NCBI GenBank assembly: GCA_008015155.1
Contig: SSFA01000012.1
Coordinates: forward strand, 62,001 to 126,000
Origin: Thiothrix sp.
Lineage (GTDB): Bacteria; Pseudomonadota; Gammaproteobacteria; Thiotrichales; Thiotrichaceae
Direction: 5' to 3'
Length of the DNA stretch: 64,000 bases
The notes under the pieces were generated by a model. That model saw only the letters and a program-made list of their open reading frames with translations. It ran no database searches and had not been told where the DNA came from. Positions 50,120 to 60,985 of the stretch are shown piece after piece (the stretch's first letter is position 1; each line of letters opens with the position of its first letter). The translations under genes were made by a program, and so were the position numbers.

Positions 50120-51069
50120 GAGGCTTTACGCAAATAAAAAGCAGCTTGATCACCTTTATTCAGCGCATTTAACTCGCGAGCCCGATGTTCAAATTGCTTA
50201 ATCTGTTCCGCAGTGAAAGGCGAGTTTGCTGGGTTTTCTGCCCAAGAGCGCTCTGAGCGTAAAGCAATATCTTGTTCGTATTGCTCGCTACCCCAGAATT
50301 GGAAAGCGTTGGAGTCATATTGAATGTGGCTAACTGTGAAACCAGTCTGTTCTGCGAGTTTTTGAATGCTCTCTACTGAATGCAAAAACAGATGACGTGG
50401 CGCATCCAATTGCGACCAATTGACGCCATAGTGTTGCCAAGCATAAGAAGATACTGTCGGTACCCGCAATAAAACAGTCCCACCTTTAGCAAGTAAGCGT
50501 TGAGCCTGCTCTAGAGTTTTCTGTTGTTCGACTAAATGCTCGAAGGAGTGGTGAAACATAATCAAATCCCACTCATCCGTTTCGCTAAAAATATCCCGCT
50601 TTTCAATAACCAAGCCATTGGGATAGCGGATAGTATCTGCATTAAAAGGATCGATACCTAATAGCTGAGTGAAGCCAGCTTCACGCAAAGCATTTAATAA
50701 TAAACCGGCACCACAGCCTACATCTAAAATGCGGGAGTCTTGTTTTAATTGAATAGGTCGCAGGGTCGTAAGTTTGTTATTCGGGGCAGCTAAGCTTAAG
50801 GCATGGCCGAGTAAAGATTTACCGGTCACTGCATAGTAATCACGTTGACGTAGCAATTGTTGCTTAAGCTTGCTGCTCGTATTAGGAGCGGAGTAGGAAT
50901 AATAATTGCTCGGATAATAAGCCGCTAGATTCTCTGGAATCGACTCGATCTGTAAGCAGTTACACTCAGTACATTGGAAATAACGATGCTCATCTCGTAA
51001 ACCAAGCATCATTTCCTTAGCAGTGTAAACGCTATGTTCGCCCGTGCTACCACAAATCCGACACTGCAT
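50116..51069 (-). CDS. Class I SAM methyltransferase with N-terminal Cys-rich domain
   Basis: CRICGSTGE...CTECNC; ILDVGCGAGLLLNALREAGF. Confidence 0.87.
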   Translation of the reverse strand: MQCRICGSTGEHSVYTAKEMMLGLRDEHRYFQCTECNCLQIESIPENLAAYYPSNYYSYSAPNTSSKLKQQLLRQRDYYAVTGKSLLGHALSLAAPNNKLTTLRPIQLKQDSRILDVGCGAGLLLNALREAGFTQLLGIDPFNADTIRYPNGLVIEKRDIFSETDEWDLIMFHHSFEHLVEQQKTLEQAQRLLAKGGTVLLRVPTVSSYAWQHYGVNWSQLDAPRHLFLHSVESIQKLAEQTGFTVSHIQYDSNAFQFWGSEQYEQDIALRSERSWAENPANSPFTAEQIKQFEHRARELNALNKGDQAAFYLRKAS

Positions 51070-52142
51070 TAAGCTGGCTCCTTAGCCGCTGCATGACTAC
51101 CAAACAGTTGAATATCATCCGCTTGCCAGAAGCTAGTATGACTTAAATACCAATCTAAGGTTTTTGCTAAGCCTGATTGGAAGGTTTCCGCAGGATTATA
51201 ACCTAGCTCCTGACAAATCTTGCGATTATCAATAGCATAACGTCGATCATGACCAGGTCGATCTGTCACATAAGTGATGAGTTGTTTATGTGGAACATGA
51301 GGGGAGTCTGGGAAACGCTCATCTAATAGCGCACAGAGGGTATGAATCAAATTCAGGTTAGTCTGTTCGTTATTGCCGCCAATATTATAAGTCTCACCAA
51401 TCCGCCCGGTGCGGATAATCAAATCGATGCCACGATTATGATCATCCACATAGAGCCAGTCGCGAATCTGTTGGCCATCACCATAGATCGGTACGGCTTT
51501 ACCGCGCAATAAATTCGAGATTGCTAATGGAATAAGCTTTTCTGGGTATTGATAAGGGCCATAATTGTTGGAGCAATTACTGGTCGTCGTATTTAAACCA
51601 TAGGTATGTTGATAGGCTCGTACGATATGATCAGAAGCAGCTTTGCTTGCTGCATAAGGCGAGTTTGGCGCGTAGGGGGTCGTTTCTGTAAATGCTGGAT
51701 CGCTAGCGGATAAAGTACCATAAACTTCATCCGTCGAGACATGATGGAAGCGATGTTCACAGCCTTTATTCTCCTCCAACCATACAGTTTTTGCTGCTTT
51801 TAATAAACTATGGGTTCCATCAATATTGGTACGCAAGAAAGCATCAGGTCCATAAATTGAGCGGTCTACATGCGATTCAGCAGCAAAATGCACAATAGTT
51901 TCGATCTGAGCTTCGCGCAGTAAACGCTCCACTAGAGGCTGGTCAAGAATATCACCTTGTACAAAGCGAAAATTCGGCTGTCCTTCTAAGCTTGCTAAAT
52001 TGCTATAGCGACCTGCATAGGTTAGGGCATCTAATACCGTAATATGCGTATCTGGATAGGTAGCTAGCCAGTAATGGACAAAGTTAGTGCCAATAAAGCC
52101 TGCACCACCGGTTACGAGTAGATTTTTAGGTTGATAGGTCAT
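51069..52142 (-). CDS. rfbB: dTDP-glucose 4,6-dehydratase
   Basis: LLVTGGAGFIGTNFVHYWL, YAASKAASDH. Confidence 0.96.
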   Translation of the reverse strand: MTYQPKNLLVTGGAGFIGTNFVHYWLATYPDTHITVLDALTYAGRYSNLASLEGQPNFRFVQGDILDQPLVERLLREAQIETIVHFAAESHVDRSIYGPDAFLRTNIDGTHSLLKAAKTVWLEENKGCEHRFHHVSTDEVYGTLSASDPAFTETTPYAPNSPYAASKAASDHIVRAYQHTYGLNTTTSNCSNNYGPYQYPEKLIPLAISNLLRGKAVPIYGDGQQIRDWLYVDDHNRGIDLIIRTGRIGETYNIGGNNEQTNLNLIHTLCALLDERFPDSPHVPHKQLITYVTDRPGHDRRYAIDNRKICQELGYNPAETFQSGLAKTLDWYLSHTSFWQADDIQLFGSHAAAKEPA

Positions 52143-52144
52143 AA

Positions 52145-53041
52145 TTAAGCGTGTTGACTCGATTCATGCAATTCAGTGAGCATAGCTTGCAAACTGGAGC
52201 GCCAATAGGGCAAGCGATAGCCGAGATACTCTTCAGTACGGCTTTTATCCATCACGCTAAAAGCAGGGCGTTTAGCGGGTGTAGGGTAAGCACTACTGCG
52301 AATTGGATTAATGGGAATACGTTTGTTGAGTAAGCCTAAGTGATAAGCTTCCTCTTGAATAGTGACTGCAAAATCATACCAACTGGCTACACCATTATCT
52401 GAGCAATGCAGAATACCTTGAGCATCTTGTGCTACCAAAGCCCAAATACTTTGCGCTAGCGTGCGTGCCCAAGTAGGTGAGCCGACTTGATCATACACCA
52501 CACCTAATTGCTCGCGCTCTTGCATAAAGCGCAACATGCTTTTCACAAAGTTATTGCCATGTGTGGAGTAGAGCCAAGAAGTACGAAGAATTAAGGCAGT
52601 CGATAAATGTGCTTGAACTTGTTGTTCACCACTCAGTTTAGTGGCTCCATACACACCTAAAGGTGCTGGGGTAGCTTCTGGTGCATAGGGTAACGAGTAA
52701 GCACCATCAAATACAAAATCTGTTGAGATATGGACAAGCTTAGTGGGTCTAGCCTGATTAGCTTGTGCAACAGCTTGAGCAAGGAGGCCAGCAGCATCTC
52801 CATTTAAGCGCTGAGCATTTACTTGATCCGTTTCTGCTTTATCCACAGCGGTATAAGCAGCTGCATTAATGACTAAATCAGGCTGATATTGTTCTAAAGC
52901 AGCAGCTATTTGCTTAGGATGAGTAATGTCGAGTGTTTGATGATCAGTGGCGATTAATTCAACATCTGGCGCTACAGTGTGCTGTAATTCATAGCCTAAT
53001 TGCCCATTCGCGCCGGTCACTAAAACTCTCTGCAGTTTCAT
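52145..53041 (-). CDS. rfbD: dTDP-4-dehydrorhamnose reductase
   Basis: VLVTGANGQLGYELQ, DLVINAAAYTAVDKAE. Confidence 0.96.
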   Translation of the reverse strand: MKLQRVLVTGANGQLGYELQHTVAPDVELIATDHQTLDITHPKQIAAALEQYQPDLVINAAAYTAVDKAETDQVNAQRLNGDAAGLLAQAVAQANQARPTKLVHISTDFVFDGAYSLPYAPEATPAPLGVYGATKLSGEQQVQAHLSTALILRTSWLYSTHGNNFVKSMLRFMQEREQLGVVYDQVGSPTWARTLAQSIWALVAQDAQGILHCSDNGVASWYDFAVTIQEEAYHLGLLNKRIPINPIRSSAYPTPAKRPAFSVMDKSRTEEYLGYRLPYWRSSLQAMLTELHESSQHA

Positions 53042-53586
53042 GCAAATACCTCAGCGTCTGACAATAAAGTGCCAACAGCATCCTTAGCAGAGAGTTGTGG
53101 TGCTTCCCCACGCACGAGAGGCCACGGAATATTCAAGCTAGGATCATCCCAGCGTACACAGCGCTCATACTCTGGTGCATATAAATTGGTGCATTTATAT
53201 TGAAAGTCGGCTGATTCACTCATCACATAAAAGCCATGTGCAAAGCCAGGTGGAACCCAAAACAATCGATGATTGTCCGCTGAAAGCTCGACAGCAGTCC
53301 ATTGTCCGAATGTAGGGGAAGAGCGGCGTAGATCAACAGCCACATCGTAAACACAGCCCTGAGTTACGCGGACTAATTTGCCTTGAGGGTTGTTAATTTG
53401 ATAGTGCAGGCCGCGTAAAATACCTTGGCGCGAACGACTATGATTATCTTGGACAAATCTAAAGTCTAAACCAGCTTCAGCAAAGCTCTGTTGATTCCAA
53501 GTCTCCATGAAGAAACCACGCTCATCACCAAAGACCTTCGGTTCTATAATGAGAACATCCGGAATAGCGGTTGGAATAAGCTTCAT
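53038..53586 (-). CDS. rfbC: dTDP-4-dehydrorhamnose 3,5-epimerase
   Basis: [32 protein letters not shown]. Confidence 0.96.
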   Translation of the reverse strand: MKLIPTAIPDVLIIEPKVFGDERGFFMETWNQQSFAEAGLDFRFVQDNHSRSRQGILRGLHYQINNPQGKLVRVTQGCVYDVAVDLRRSSPTFGQWTAVELSADNHRLFWVPPGFAHGFYVMSESADFQYKCTNLYAPEYERCVRWDDPSLNIPWPLVRGEAPQLSAKDAVGTLLSDAEVFA

Positions 53587-54470
53587 TTAGCAACTCCAAT
53601 CAGATAATGTCCGTATCCACTTTTCTTCAATGGCTCCGCTAAGCTGAGTAATTGTTCAGTATCAATATAACGCATCCGCCAAGCGACCTCTTCAGGGCAG
53701 GCAATTTTCAAGCCTTGGCGCTCCTCTATAACGCGAATATAGTTGGAAGCATCTAACAACGAAGCATGAGTTCCCGTGTCGAGCCACGCAGTACCCCGCT
53801 TAAGGATCTCCACTTGGAGTTGTTCTTTTTCTAAATACATTTGGTTGACCGTGGTAATCTCTAGCTCCCCACGCTCTGAAGGTTTAACTGCTTTAGCAAC
53901 ATCCACGACTTGGTTATCATAAAAATAGAGTCCAGTCACTGCGTAGTTGGAACGAGGTTTAATGGGTTTCTCTTCAATGCTGAGCGCACGGCCCTGCTCA
54001 TCGAAATCGACTACCCCATAACGCTCAGGATCACGCACATAGTAGGCAAAAACTGTCGCACCTTGAGTTTGCTCATAAGCCGCTTGGAGGCGTTGTGAGA
54101 GGCCTTCTCCATAGTAAATATTATCGCCTAAGATGAGCGTACAAGGTGAGTTTCCTAAGAAGGCAGCACCGATCAGAAAGGCTTGAGCTAAACCCTCTGG
54201 TTTAGGCTGAATGGCATATTGCAGATTGATACCCCATTGCGAGCCATCACCTAGCAAAGCTTGGAACTGACTGGAATCTTGGGGAGTAGTGATGATTAAA
54301 ATATCCCGAATCCCTGACAACATCAGTACAGTCAGAGGATAGTAAATCATCGGTTTATCGTAAATTGGCATCAGTTGCTTACTGACTGCTTGGGTCAATG
54401 GATACAAACGTGTGCCACTGCCACCCGCTAAAATGATACCCTTACGTTGTATGCTCATAGATTTTTTCAT
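53583..54470 (-). CDS. rfbA: Glucose-1-phosphate thymidylyltransferase
   Basis: [37 protein letters not shown]. Confidence 0.97.
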   Translation of the reverse strand: MKKSMSIQRKGIILAGGSGTRLYPLTQAVSKQLMPIYDKPMIYYPLTVLMLSGIRDILIITTPQDSSQFQALLGDGSQWGINLQYAIQPKPEGLAQAFLIGAAFLGNSPCTLILGDNIYYGEGLSQRLQAAYEQTQGATVFAYYVRDPERYGVVDFDEQGRALSIEEKPIKPRSNYAVTGLYFYDNQVVDVAKAVKPSERGELEITTVNQMYLEKEQLQVEILKRGTAWLDTGTHASLLDASNYIRVIEERQGLKIACPEEVAWRMRYIDTEQLLSLAEPLKKSGYGHYLIGVAK

Positions 54471-54563
54471 TAATTGTTTAACCTAGAGTAAAAGTGTAGT
54501 TGATTTGCTGGGTAATCCATTAATTCTATCTGTCGAGTGGTTGCTTAATGGCGGTATTTTGAC

Positions 54564-55274
54564 TTAGGCAGCTTTCTGTAGCCAATCGACCCGCTGCGGG
54601 CTCGAAAAATGCGCCCCATCTATTTGCAGATGCTGATTAAAAGCTGTTTTAACCTGTACATATAGCTCCGGGCTGAGTACATGCTTAGTATGCGTAACGC
54701 CAATGATGCGTTGCTCAAACTCAGCGAAATCCACGAAATGGGTGACTGCATTAAAAAAGATCTGTTGTTTGAGCTGTAATAAGCCAGAATCTACTGCCGC
54801 TTTAGTTTGCTGGAAGGCTGCTTCGCGTACATGCTGCTCATCATGAAACAAGCGTAATACTTCATTGAAAGCACCTGCATAAATCGGCTCTGAAATCCAT
54901 AATGAGCCTTGTGGTTTCAACACCCGTGCTATTTCTTGAAAGGCTAAAGGCATCAGGTCAACTGGGACATGGTGTAAAGACTTAAACATAAAAACCACAT
55001 CAACACTATTATCCGGCAGTGCAATCGACTGTGCGCCACCCGCACGAAACTCAAGCTTACTTGGATACTCACTAGCTAAATTAGCCTCATGTTGAAGCGT
55101 ATCGACTTCAGTCGCAATGATCTTCTGTATGGGAAAGTCTTGTGCCAGTGCTCGAGTTAGCTGCGCTTTACCGCAACCTAGTTCCAAAACGCTGGCATCA
55201 ACTAAATTCAGATGCTGACTGATAAGCTCCAGTTCAGTGGTAGTTTTGGACACAGAGGGTTGAGCAATTTGCAT
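54564..55274 (-). CDS. Class I SAM-dependent methyltransferase
   Basis: VLELGCGKAQLTRALA, FMFKSLHHVP. Confidence 0.85.
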   Translation of the reverse strand: MQIAQPSVSKTTTELELISQHLNLVDASVLELGCGKAQLTRALAQDFPIQKIIATEVDTLQHEANLASEYPSKLEFRAGGAQSIALPDNSVDVVFMFKSLHHVPVDLMPLAFQEIARVLKPQGSLWISEPIYAGAFNEVLRLFHDEQHVREAAFQQTKAAVDSGLLQLKQQIFFNAVTHFVDFAEFEQRIIGVTHTKHVLSPELYVQVKTAFNQHLQIDGAHFSSPQRVDWLQKAA

Positions 55275-55421
55275 GACAGAACATAGGTTTGCTAAAAACG
55301 CGCGAATTATAAAGGACTCTAGAGCTAGTCACTAGCAGAATAGCGGTGAAAAGCTCTAAAAAGTAATTTTTAAGATCATCTCAGTATTGTTGTTAGTGAT
55401 GAAATCTCGAAAAACTCAGTA

Positions 55422-56399
55422 TTAGGCTACTGAATTTTTAGTTGGACTATCCGTTGCCTGTTGAGCTTGGCACTGTAACTCTTGACGAGACAGCGGATTT
55501 TCAGTGCGAGCTGGCCAACCTTCACGTTGTTGAGCTCGATTACCATCGGTGCTTTCGGTTTGGTCGTGAAACAGAATTTGCCGCGTTGGAAAGGGCATAT
55601 CAATACCCGCTGCGGGCAAGACACGATGAATGATTTCAATTACTTTATCTTGGGCTTCTAAGATTTCACGTTGCCGCCCTGGATCAGACCAGACTCGTAC
55701 TTCCAAGTTAATGCTAAAATCGCCCAACTCGCGTGCTAAAATTTGAGGTGGCGGTTCTTGTAAAATATCAGGCGATTGACGTAAGCCCTCTAAAATGGCC
55801 TCTTTGGCTTTTTGAATATTGTCGCCATACCCAATCCCGACTACGACACTAGTGCGGCGAATATTTTTCGCGGTATTCACCACCACGCGTGTGGTAAATA
55901 GCTCACTATTCGGAATGATGACCTCACGATTATCATAAGTGCGCATCCGCGTGGCACGCACCATAATTTCTTCAATCGTCCCTTCATGCGAACCAGACAC
56001 AATTTGGTCGCCAATGCGGAACGGGCGCGTAATTAAAATTAATAAACCAGCTAAAAGATTCTGAAAAACATCTTTAAACGCAAAGCCAATGGCAATACTA
56101 CTAACCCCTAAAGCGCTAAAGAAAGAGGCGGCATCTAAGGTAGGAAACAGTACGGTCATGGCCACCATAATGCCAAAACCATACATCACCCAAGAAGCCA
56201 CACGACTAAGGATAATTGCCACCGAACTAGGCTGCCCAGTGCGTTCCACAAAGCGTCTTACCCCTGATTTGATGAGTGCTGCAAGTAGCCAGAAAAAAGC
56301 AAAAACGAGTAGAGCGACGAGCAGATTCGGGATACCGGCAATCAACTGCTGAAGCATTTTTTCAGCCCGTTGATAGGCTAGGGATAAGTCATCAGACAT
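55422..56399 (-). CDS. MscS-family mechanosensitive channel
   Basis: ALGVSSIAIGFAFKDVFQNLLAGLLILITRPFRIGDQI. Confidence 0.93.
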   Translation of the reverse strand: MSDDLSLAYQRAEKMLQQLIAGIPNLLVALLVFAFFWLLAALIKSGVRRFVERTGQPSSVAIILSRVASWVMYGFGIMVAMTVLFPTLDAASFFSALGVSSIAIGFAFKDVFQNLLAGLLILITRPFRIGDQIVSGSHEGTIEEIMVRATRMRTYDNREVIIPNSELFTTRVVVNTAKNIRRTSVVVGIGYGDNIQKAKEAILEGLRQSPDILQEPPPQILARELGDFSINLEVRVWSDPGRQREILEAQDKVIEIIHRVLPAAGIDMPFPTRQILFHDQTESTDGNRAQQREGWPARTENPLSRQELQCQAQQATDSPTKNSVA

Positions 56400-56714
56400 A
56401 GCATGAGCCTTTAAAATGGTAAAATAATCTTGTATTTAAGCAAGGCTCTAATAATAGAGGCAACTAAAGGTTAGTTAATTCATGGAATATAAATAAAATA
56501 TCAAGCATAAACCTTCTTGTTTCAGCTAGGCCGATTAAGTGTAAAAATGCGCCCTTTTTAGACGCGCACTAGCCGATTGGCTGAATTATTTATAAAACTA
56601 ATACCACTGACTTAAGCTAATCCAACTACACTTAAGTTTAAGTATTTAAACGAGTTAGCGCTGATGCTGCTTGAGTCGGCTTTTTAGTAGATAACGATAA
56701 CAACGGCCTGTTTT

Positions 56715-57764
56715 ATGAAAATTTTCTCTAAACCAACAGCGGTGGAAGCTATCCCCAGTTCTGGGCTAATCCAAAGTTTAGGTCAAAAGCTTGTCACTAT
56801 CTTCAGTGGAAGTGCTTTTCTATTAGTAGTCGTAGCCATCGGTTTATGGATGAGCTGGTATACCGTGCCCAGCGATTCAGTCGGGATGGTGCAGCGTTTT
56901 GGCAAGTTTGTGGCCGAAGTGCCTTCTGGTTTGCATTTCAAAATTCCCTTTGGGGTCGATGTGGTAACTATTTTGCCGGTGAAGCGCCAGCTCAAGCAGG
57001 AGTTTGGTTTTGGTACGAATGGCGCGACCAATGCCGATCAATATTCCGCTGAGCCACAAAATGAATCGGCGATGGTGACGGGGGATTTGAATGCTGCTTC
57101 AGTAGAATGGGTGTTGCAATATCGTATTACCGAGCCGCAGCAGTTTTTATTCCAGATCCGCGATCCAAGTCTGACTTTGCGCGATGTATCGGAGTCGGTG
57201 ATGCGCGAAGTCGTAGGCGATCGCACGGTTGATGAAGTGATTACCATTGGGCGACAGGAGATCGAAGTCGAAGCGCTGCGTCGCATGCAGGCTTTAGCAA
57301 AGCGCTATAACTTAGGCTTGAGTATTGATCAGGTGCAATTGAAAAATGTAAATCCACCGGATCCCGTGCGCGAATCGTTTAATGAAGTGAATCAAGCGCA
57401 GCAGGAAAAAGAGCGTTTAATCAATGAAGCGCGACGTGATTACAATAAAGTGATTCCGCTCGCGGAAGGTGAAAAAGATCAGCGTATTCAGGAAGCGCAA
57501 GGCTATAAATTGAAACGGGTCAATGAAGCAGAAGGGGATGTTGCACGCTTTAATGCCATCTTCACCCAATATCAGAAAGCTCCTGCGGTCACTAAACAGC
57601 GTTTGTATCTGGAAACGATGCAAGCTGTACTGCCACCCGTGCAGAATAAAATCATTGTCGATAGCCAAATGCAGGGTTTGTTGCCACTGTTAAACTTAAA
57701 TAAAAATCAGCTGCTTGCGCGACCACCCGCCCCCACATTACCTAGCCAAGGAGCTGCACAATGA
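56715..57764 (+). CDS. hflK: SPFH protein, HflK-like
   Basis: TVPSDSVGMVQRFGKFVAEVPSGLHFKIPFGVD; followed by hflC. Confidence 0.88.
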   Translation: MKIFSKPTAVEAIPSSGLIQSLGQKLVTIFSGSAFLLVVVAIGLWMSWYTVPSDSVGMVQRFGKFVAEVPSGLHFKIPFGVDVVTILPVKRQLKQEFGFGTNGATNADQYSAEPQNESAMVTGDLNAASVEWVLQYRITEPQQFLFQIRDPSLTLRDVSESVMREVVGDRTVDEVITIGRQEIEVEALRRMQALAKRYNLGLSIDQVQLKNVNPPDPVRESFNEVNQAQQEKERLINEARRDYNKVIPLAEGEKDQRIQEAQGYKLKRVNEAEGDVARFNAIFTQYQKAPAVTKQRLYLETMQAVLPPVQNKIIVDSQMQGLLPLLNLNKNQLLARPPAPTLPSQGAAQ

Positions 57765-58723
57765 AAAAATGGCTTATTCCTTTAGTGCTGGTCGCTGGCT
57801 TTATTTTGTTCAATAGCCTGTATACGGTTGGTGAAGCGCAGCAGGTCATTATTACGCAATTTGGCCGCCCGGTCGGTGAGCCGATTACTAGCGCAGGTTT
57901 AAAATTCAAAATCCCTTTTATTCAAACCGTGAACCGGATTGATAAGCGTATTTTGGCATGGGATGGTAGCCCAAGTGATATGCCGACCAAGGATAAATTG
58001 TATGTGTCGGTGAATTTATTCGCCCGTTGGCGTATTACTGATCCTATGGCTTATTTCCTGCGCTTACGTGATGAACGCAGTGCACAGTCGCGCTTGGATG
58101 ATATTTTGGGCAGCGAAACCCGTAATATGGTGGCACGCAATGAGCTCATTGAAATCGTGCGCACAACCAAAGACCGTAAACCCTCGCTCGATAGTACGTT
58201 GGTCGATAATCAAGGCAATTCCAGCATTGGTATTTTGCTGCCGATCAAGAATGGGCGCGAATCTGTCGAAGCTGCGATTTATAAAGCGGCTGCTGAAAAA
58301 GTCAAAGTGTTTGGCATTGAGTTACTCGATATTCGTTTTAAGCGTATTAATTATACCGAAACCGTGCAGCCTAAAATCTTTGAGCGCATGATCAGCGAGC
58401 GCCGCCAAATTGCCGAACGCTTCCGCTCCGAAGGGAATGGCGAAGCAGCGCGAATTCGTGGCAATCTCATGCGTGACCAAGACCGCATTCAATCGGAAGC
58501 TTATAAGCAGGTCGAGCAAATTCGTGGTGAAGGCGATGCGAAAGCAGCAGAGATTTATGCCAATGCTTTCAATCAAAGCACCGAATCAGCCAGTTTCTAT
58601 CAATTTACCCGCACACTCGATACCTATCGATCGGTGATTACGCAGGATGCGACCTTGTTATTGTCCACGGATAGTGAGCTATATCGCTTCTTCAAAAATA
58701 CTGATGAGTCGCCTAAGCCTTAG
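57761..58723 (+). CDS. hflC: SPFH protein, HflC-like
   Basis: GEAQQVIITQFGRPVGEPITSAGLKFKIPFIQ. Confidence 0.9.
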   Translation: MKKWLIPLVLVAGFILFNSLYTVGEAQQVIITQFGRPVGEPITSAGLKFKIPFIQTVNRIDKRILAWDGSPSDMPTKDKLYVSVNLFARWRITDPMAYFLRLRDERSAQSRLDDILGSETRNMVARNELIEIVRTTKDRKPSLDSTLVDNQGNSSIGILLPIKNGRESVEAAIYKAAAEKVKVFGIELLDIRFKRINYTETVQPKIFERMISERRQIAERFRSEGNGEAARIRGNLMRDQDRIQSEAYKQVEQIRGEGDAKAAEIYANAFNQSTESASFYQFTRTLDTYRSVITQDATLLLSTDSELYRFFKNTDESPKP

Positions 58724-59309
58724 GAATTGAAGTTGTGGGCGCTGTCAAAACATCCTGAAGGTGCTGCTTAAAGGCGGCAACTTCTTGTGGAGAGCAAAGG
58801 CGGATAAAGCGTATATGCTGCCATTCTGGATTCAGCATAGCGTGCAACAGGTGGCGGCGTTTGCGTGCGTATTGGGTGACAATCCACCAGATCAGTGAAT
58901 CTTGCTTACGCCAAACCAGTAACTGTTGCCAGAAATTCTCGCGATTAGTTCCCCATAATAATTCCTGACTACGCCAACGTCGCCAGGAACGCTTAAGGAC
59001 GCGTACTAATAATAGCGAGAGCGGCAAATCCAACCAAATGATGGTATCCAAGCGCTGCCAAGTTAAGGGTCTGACAAAACGCTCATACGAACCCGCTAAA
59101 ATCCAAGCATCCCCTTCAGTAGCAGCTTGGATTTTTTGCCTGAATAATTCGGGGTCAGTTTCATTCAGACCTACCCAATTCGGCTGCCAATTCAAAGCAT
59201 CCAACTCCACTACAGGTAGCTGTAATACATCAGCTAATTCAGCAGCTAACGTACTTTTACCGGCACAGCTATTACCAAGAATGTGAATATGTTGGCCTAA
59301 AAGGGGCAT
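58713..59309 (-). CDS. Adenylate-kinase-like P-loop protein
   Basis: IHILGNSCAGKSTLAAELADVLQLPVVELDALNWQPNW. Confidence 0.82.
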   Translation of the reverse strand: MPLLGQHIHILGNSCAGKSTLAAELADVLQLPVVELDALNWQPNWVGLNETDPELFRQKIQAATEGDAWILAGSYERFVRPLTWQRLDTIIWLDLPLSLLLVRVLKRSWRRWRSQELLWGTNRENFWQQLLVWRKQDSLIWWIVTQYARKRRHLLHAMLNPEWQHIRFIRLCSPQEVAAFKQHLQDVLTAPTTSIPKA

Positions 59310-59342
59310 CTGCAGATCGCGAGTTAGCTCAAGGGCTAGGGT

Positions 59343-59852
59343 TTATACACCCCAGCCCACATTCTCGCAACGAATGCCTTGCGTCGATAGGGTCTCAAAC
59401 TGCTCAGTTTCTGGATTGGCACGATAAGCAAAGCGCACCTTATTAAGCCATTCACTATCGGAGCTTTGCACTACAGCAATAATGCTAGAGTCAGCTTGGC
59501 CATCGCGCTCACAGGCAGCATAAACGACTTCATAACCTGTGGGCGCTTCTGGGTAGGGCATCTGATCAAGTACCTGCCAATGGGCTATGCGACTCGTATG
59601 ATCGACATTTTTACCAAAATAAAATAAGCGTTGATTCGCTTTTTTTAATACGCCAAGGCTGTAGTCACAGGCGCTAATAATGCAGCTTCCCCCTTCTTCT
59701 TGCCACTGGTGGGGATAGGGTGGAACGGTTGTGCCGACTAAATTGTCTGCGGTACAAGGATTAGCTAATAAAAATAAAGCTAAAGTTAATGATTTAGGAT
59801 AAAAGCTCATCATAAAACCTCTGTGCTGGATTATCGTTATTGATTCAGACAC
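59343..59852 (-). CDS. Secreted hypothetical protein, paralog of 60329-60793
   Basis: Signal peptide; shared RxAYRANPETxxFExxxxQGxRCEN motif. Confidence 0.75.
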   Translation of the reverse strand: MSESITIIQHRGFMMSFYPKSLTLALFLLANPCTADNLVGTTVPPYPHQWQEEGGSCIISACDYSLGVLKKANQRLFYFGKNVDHTSRIAHWQVLDQMPYPEAPTGYEVVYAACERDGQADSSIIAVVQSSDSEWLNKVRFAYRANPETEQFETLSTQGIRCENVGWGV

Positions 59853-59955
59853 TAGATTAAGACATAGGTTTAGCTTGGCTTAACATCGGGTAGAGTGCAA
59901 AGGAAATGGTTAAGCGGTTACTGTTAGGTGTGCTTACTAACTAGACTTGGTGAAT

Positions 59956-60273
59956 TTATCTAGACAGTAATATGGTCAATGCTAGCACTAATGCAAAGCT
60001 GCGCCAGCTTAATCGGCTCAAATGTTCATCTAGAAAGACGATGGATAATAACACGCCAAACACTGGGATCAGGCCAAGCAAAAAGGCGGACAAGGCCGTT
60101 GGAATATGCCGCATACCGTATAAATACAGAATAAAAGAACAAGCGTAGCTAATGACAGCTGACAACATGATCAAGCCCCATTGCTGAACAGGGAGAGTAG
60201 CTTGAGGCTCTTGAAACCATAGGTAAATTCCTACACAGGTAGTTGCTATAGCTAATTGCCAAAAAACTAACAA
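59956..60273 (-). pseudogene. C-terminal remnant of an EamA-type permease
   Basis: Only ~105 aa (ISYACSFILYLYGMRHIPTALSAFLLGLIPVFGVLLSIVFLDE); open frame hits a stop before the N-terminal half. Confidence 0.75.
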
Positions 60274-60328
60274 AAAAGGATCTTGCTGATGGCTAACTAA
60301 ATGTGCAGAACAGTTCTAAGGATTAGTA

Positions 60329-60793
60329 CTAGAACGTGTCGTTTAGATGATTATTCTCACAACGTAATCCTTGGGGTGTGATCATTTCAAAACGGTTCGT
60401 TTCAGGATTCGCTCGATAAGCCGTTCTGATATTGCTTGACCATTCTTCATTCGTGTAATGAATGACTGCTACTAGACTTGGGTCTATAAGCCCGTCAATT
60501 TCACAATTCCCATAAGTCACTTCAAAATTATTTCCACCATTCGTATAAGGCAATTGATCGGTAATTTTCCAAAGCATACGTCTAGGATCACTGCTGGGAA
60601 TAAATTCAGCTAAATAGATAACAGGCTGATCTGCCTGCTTTAAGATGCCAATAATATGACGGCAATCAGCAATGCAAATTGTATTATCCGGCCAACTGCC
60701 AATAAAAGGTGAAACAATCTTACCAAGCACATCGTTGGCTGGGCAGGCTGTGGTGCAGAGCAAAAAACTGAAAGCGAGAGCCGAGGTTTTCAT
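60329..60793 (-). CDS. Secreted hypothetical protein, paralog of 59343-59852
   Basis: Signal peptide; IRTAYRANPETNRFEMITPQGLRCEN. Confidence 0.75.
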   Translation of the reverse strand: MKTSALAFSFLLCTTACPANDVLGKIVSPFIGSWPDNTICIADCRHIIGILKQADQPVIYLAEFIPSSDPRRMLWKITDQLPYTNGGNNFEVTYGNCEIDGLIDPSLVAVIHYTNEEWSSNIRTAYRANPETNRFEMITPQGLRCENNHLNDTF

Positions 60794-60985
60794 AATAACA
60801 CCGACCTGTGATTATTGTGGTGCTGATAATGAATAAGTGTAGTTGGCTTTGGTGTGAATGGAAAAAATCTAGCGCTTTATTATGAATACGCAATAATGAT
60901 TGTGAATTATCGAGAGAGTCTAATTTTAATATCTGGATTATCGCTTAACTTAGGTTCATGGCAATAAACTGAAACATCTGGATAA

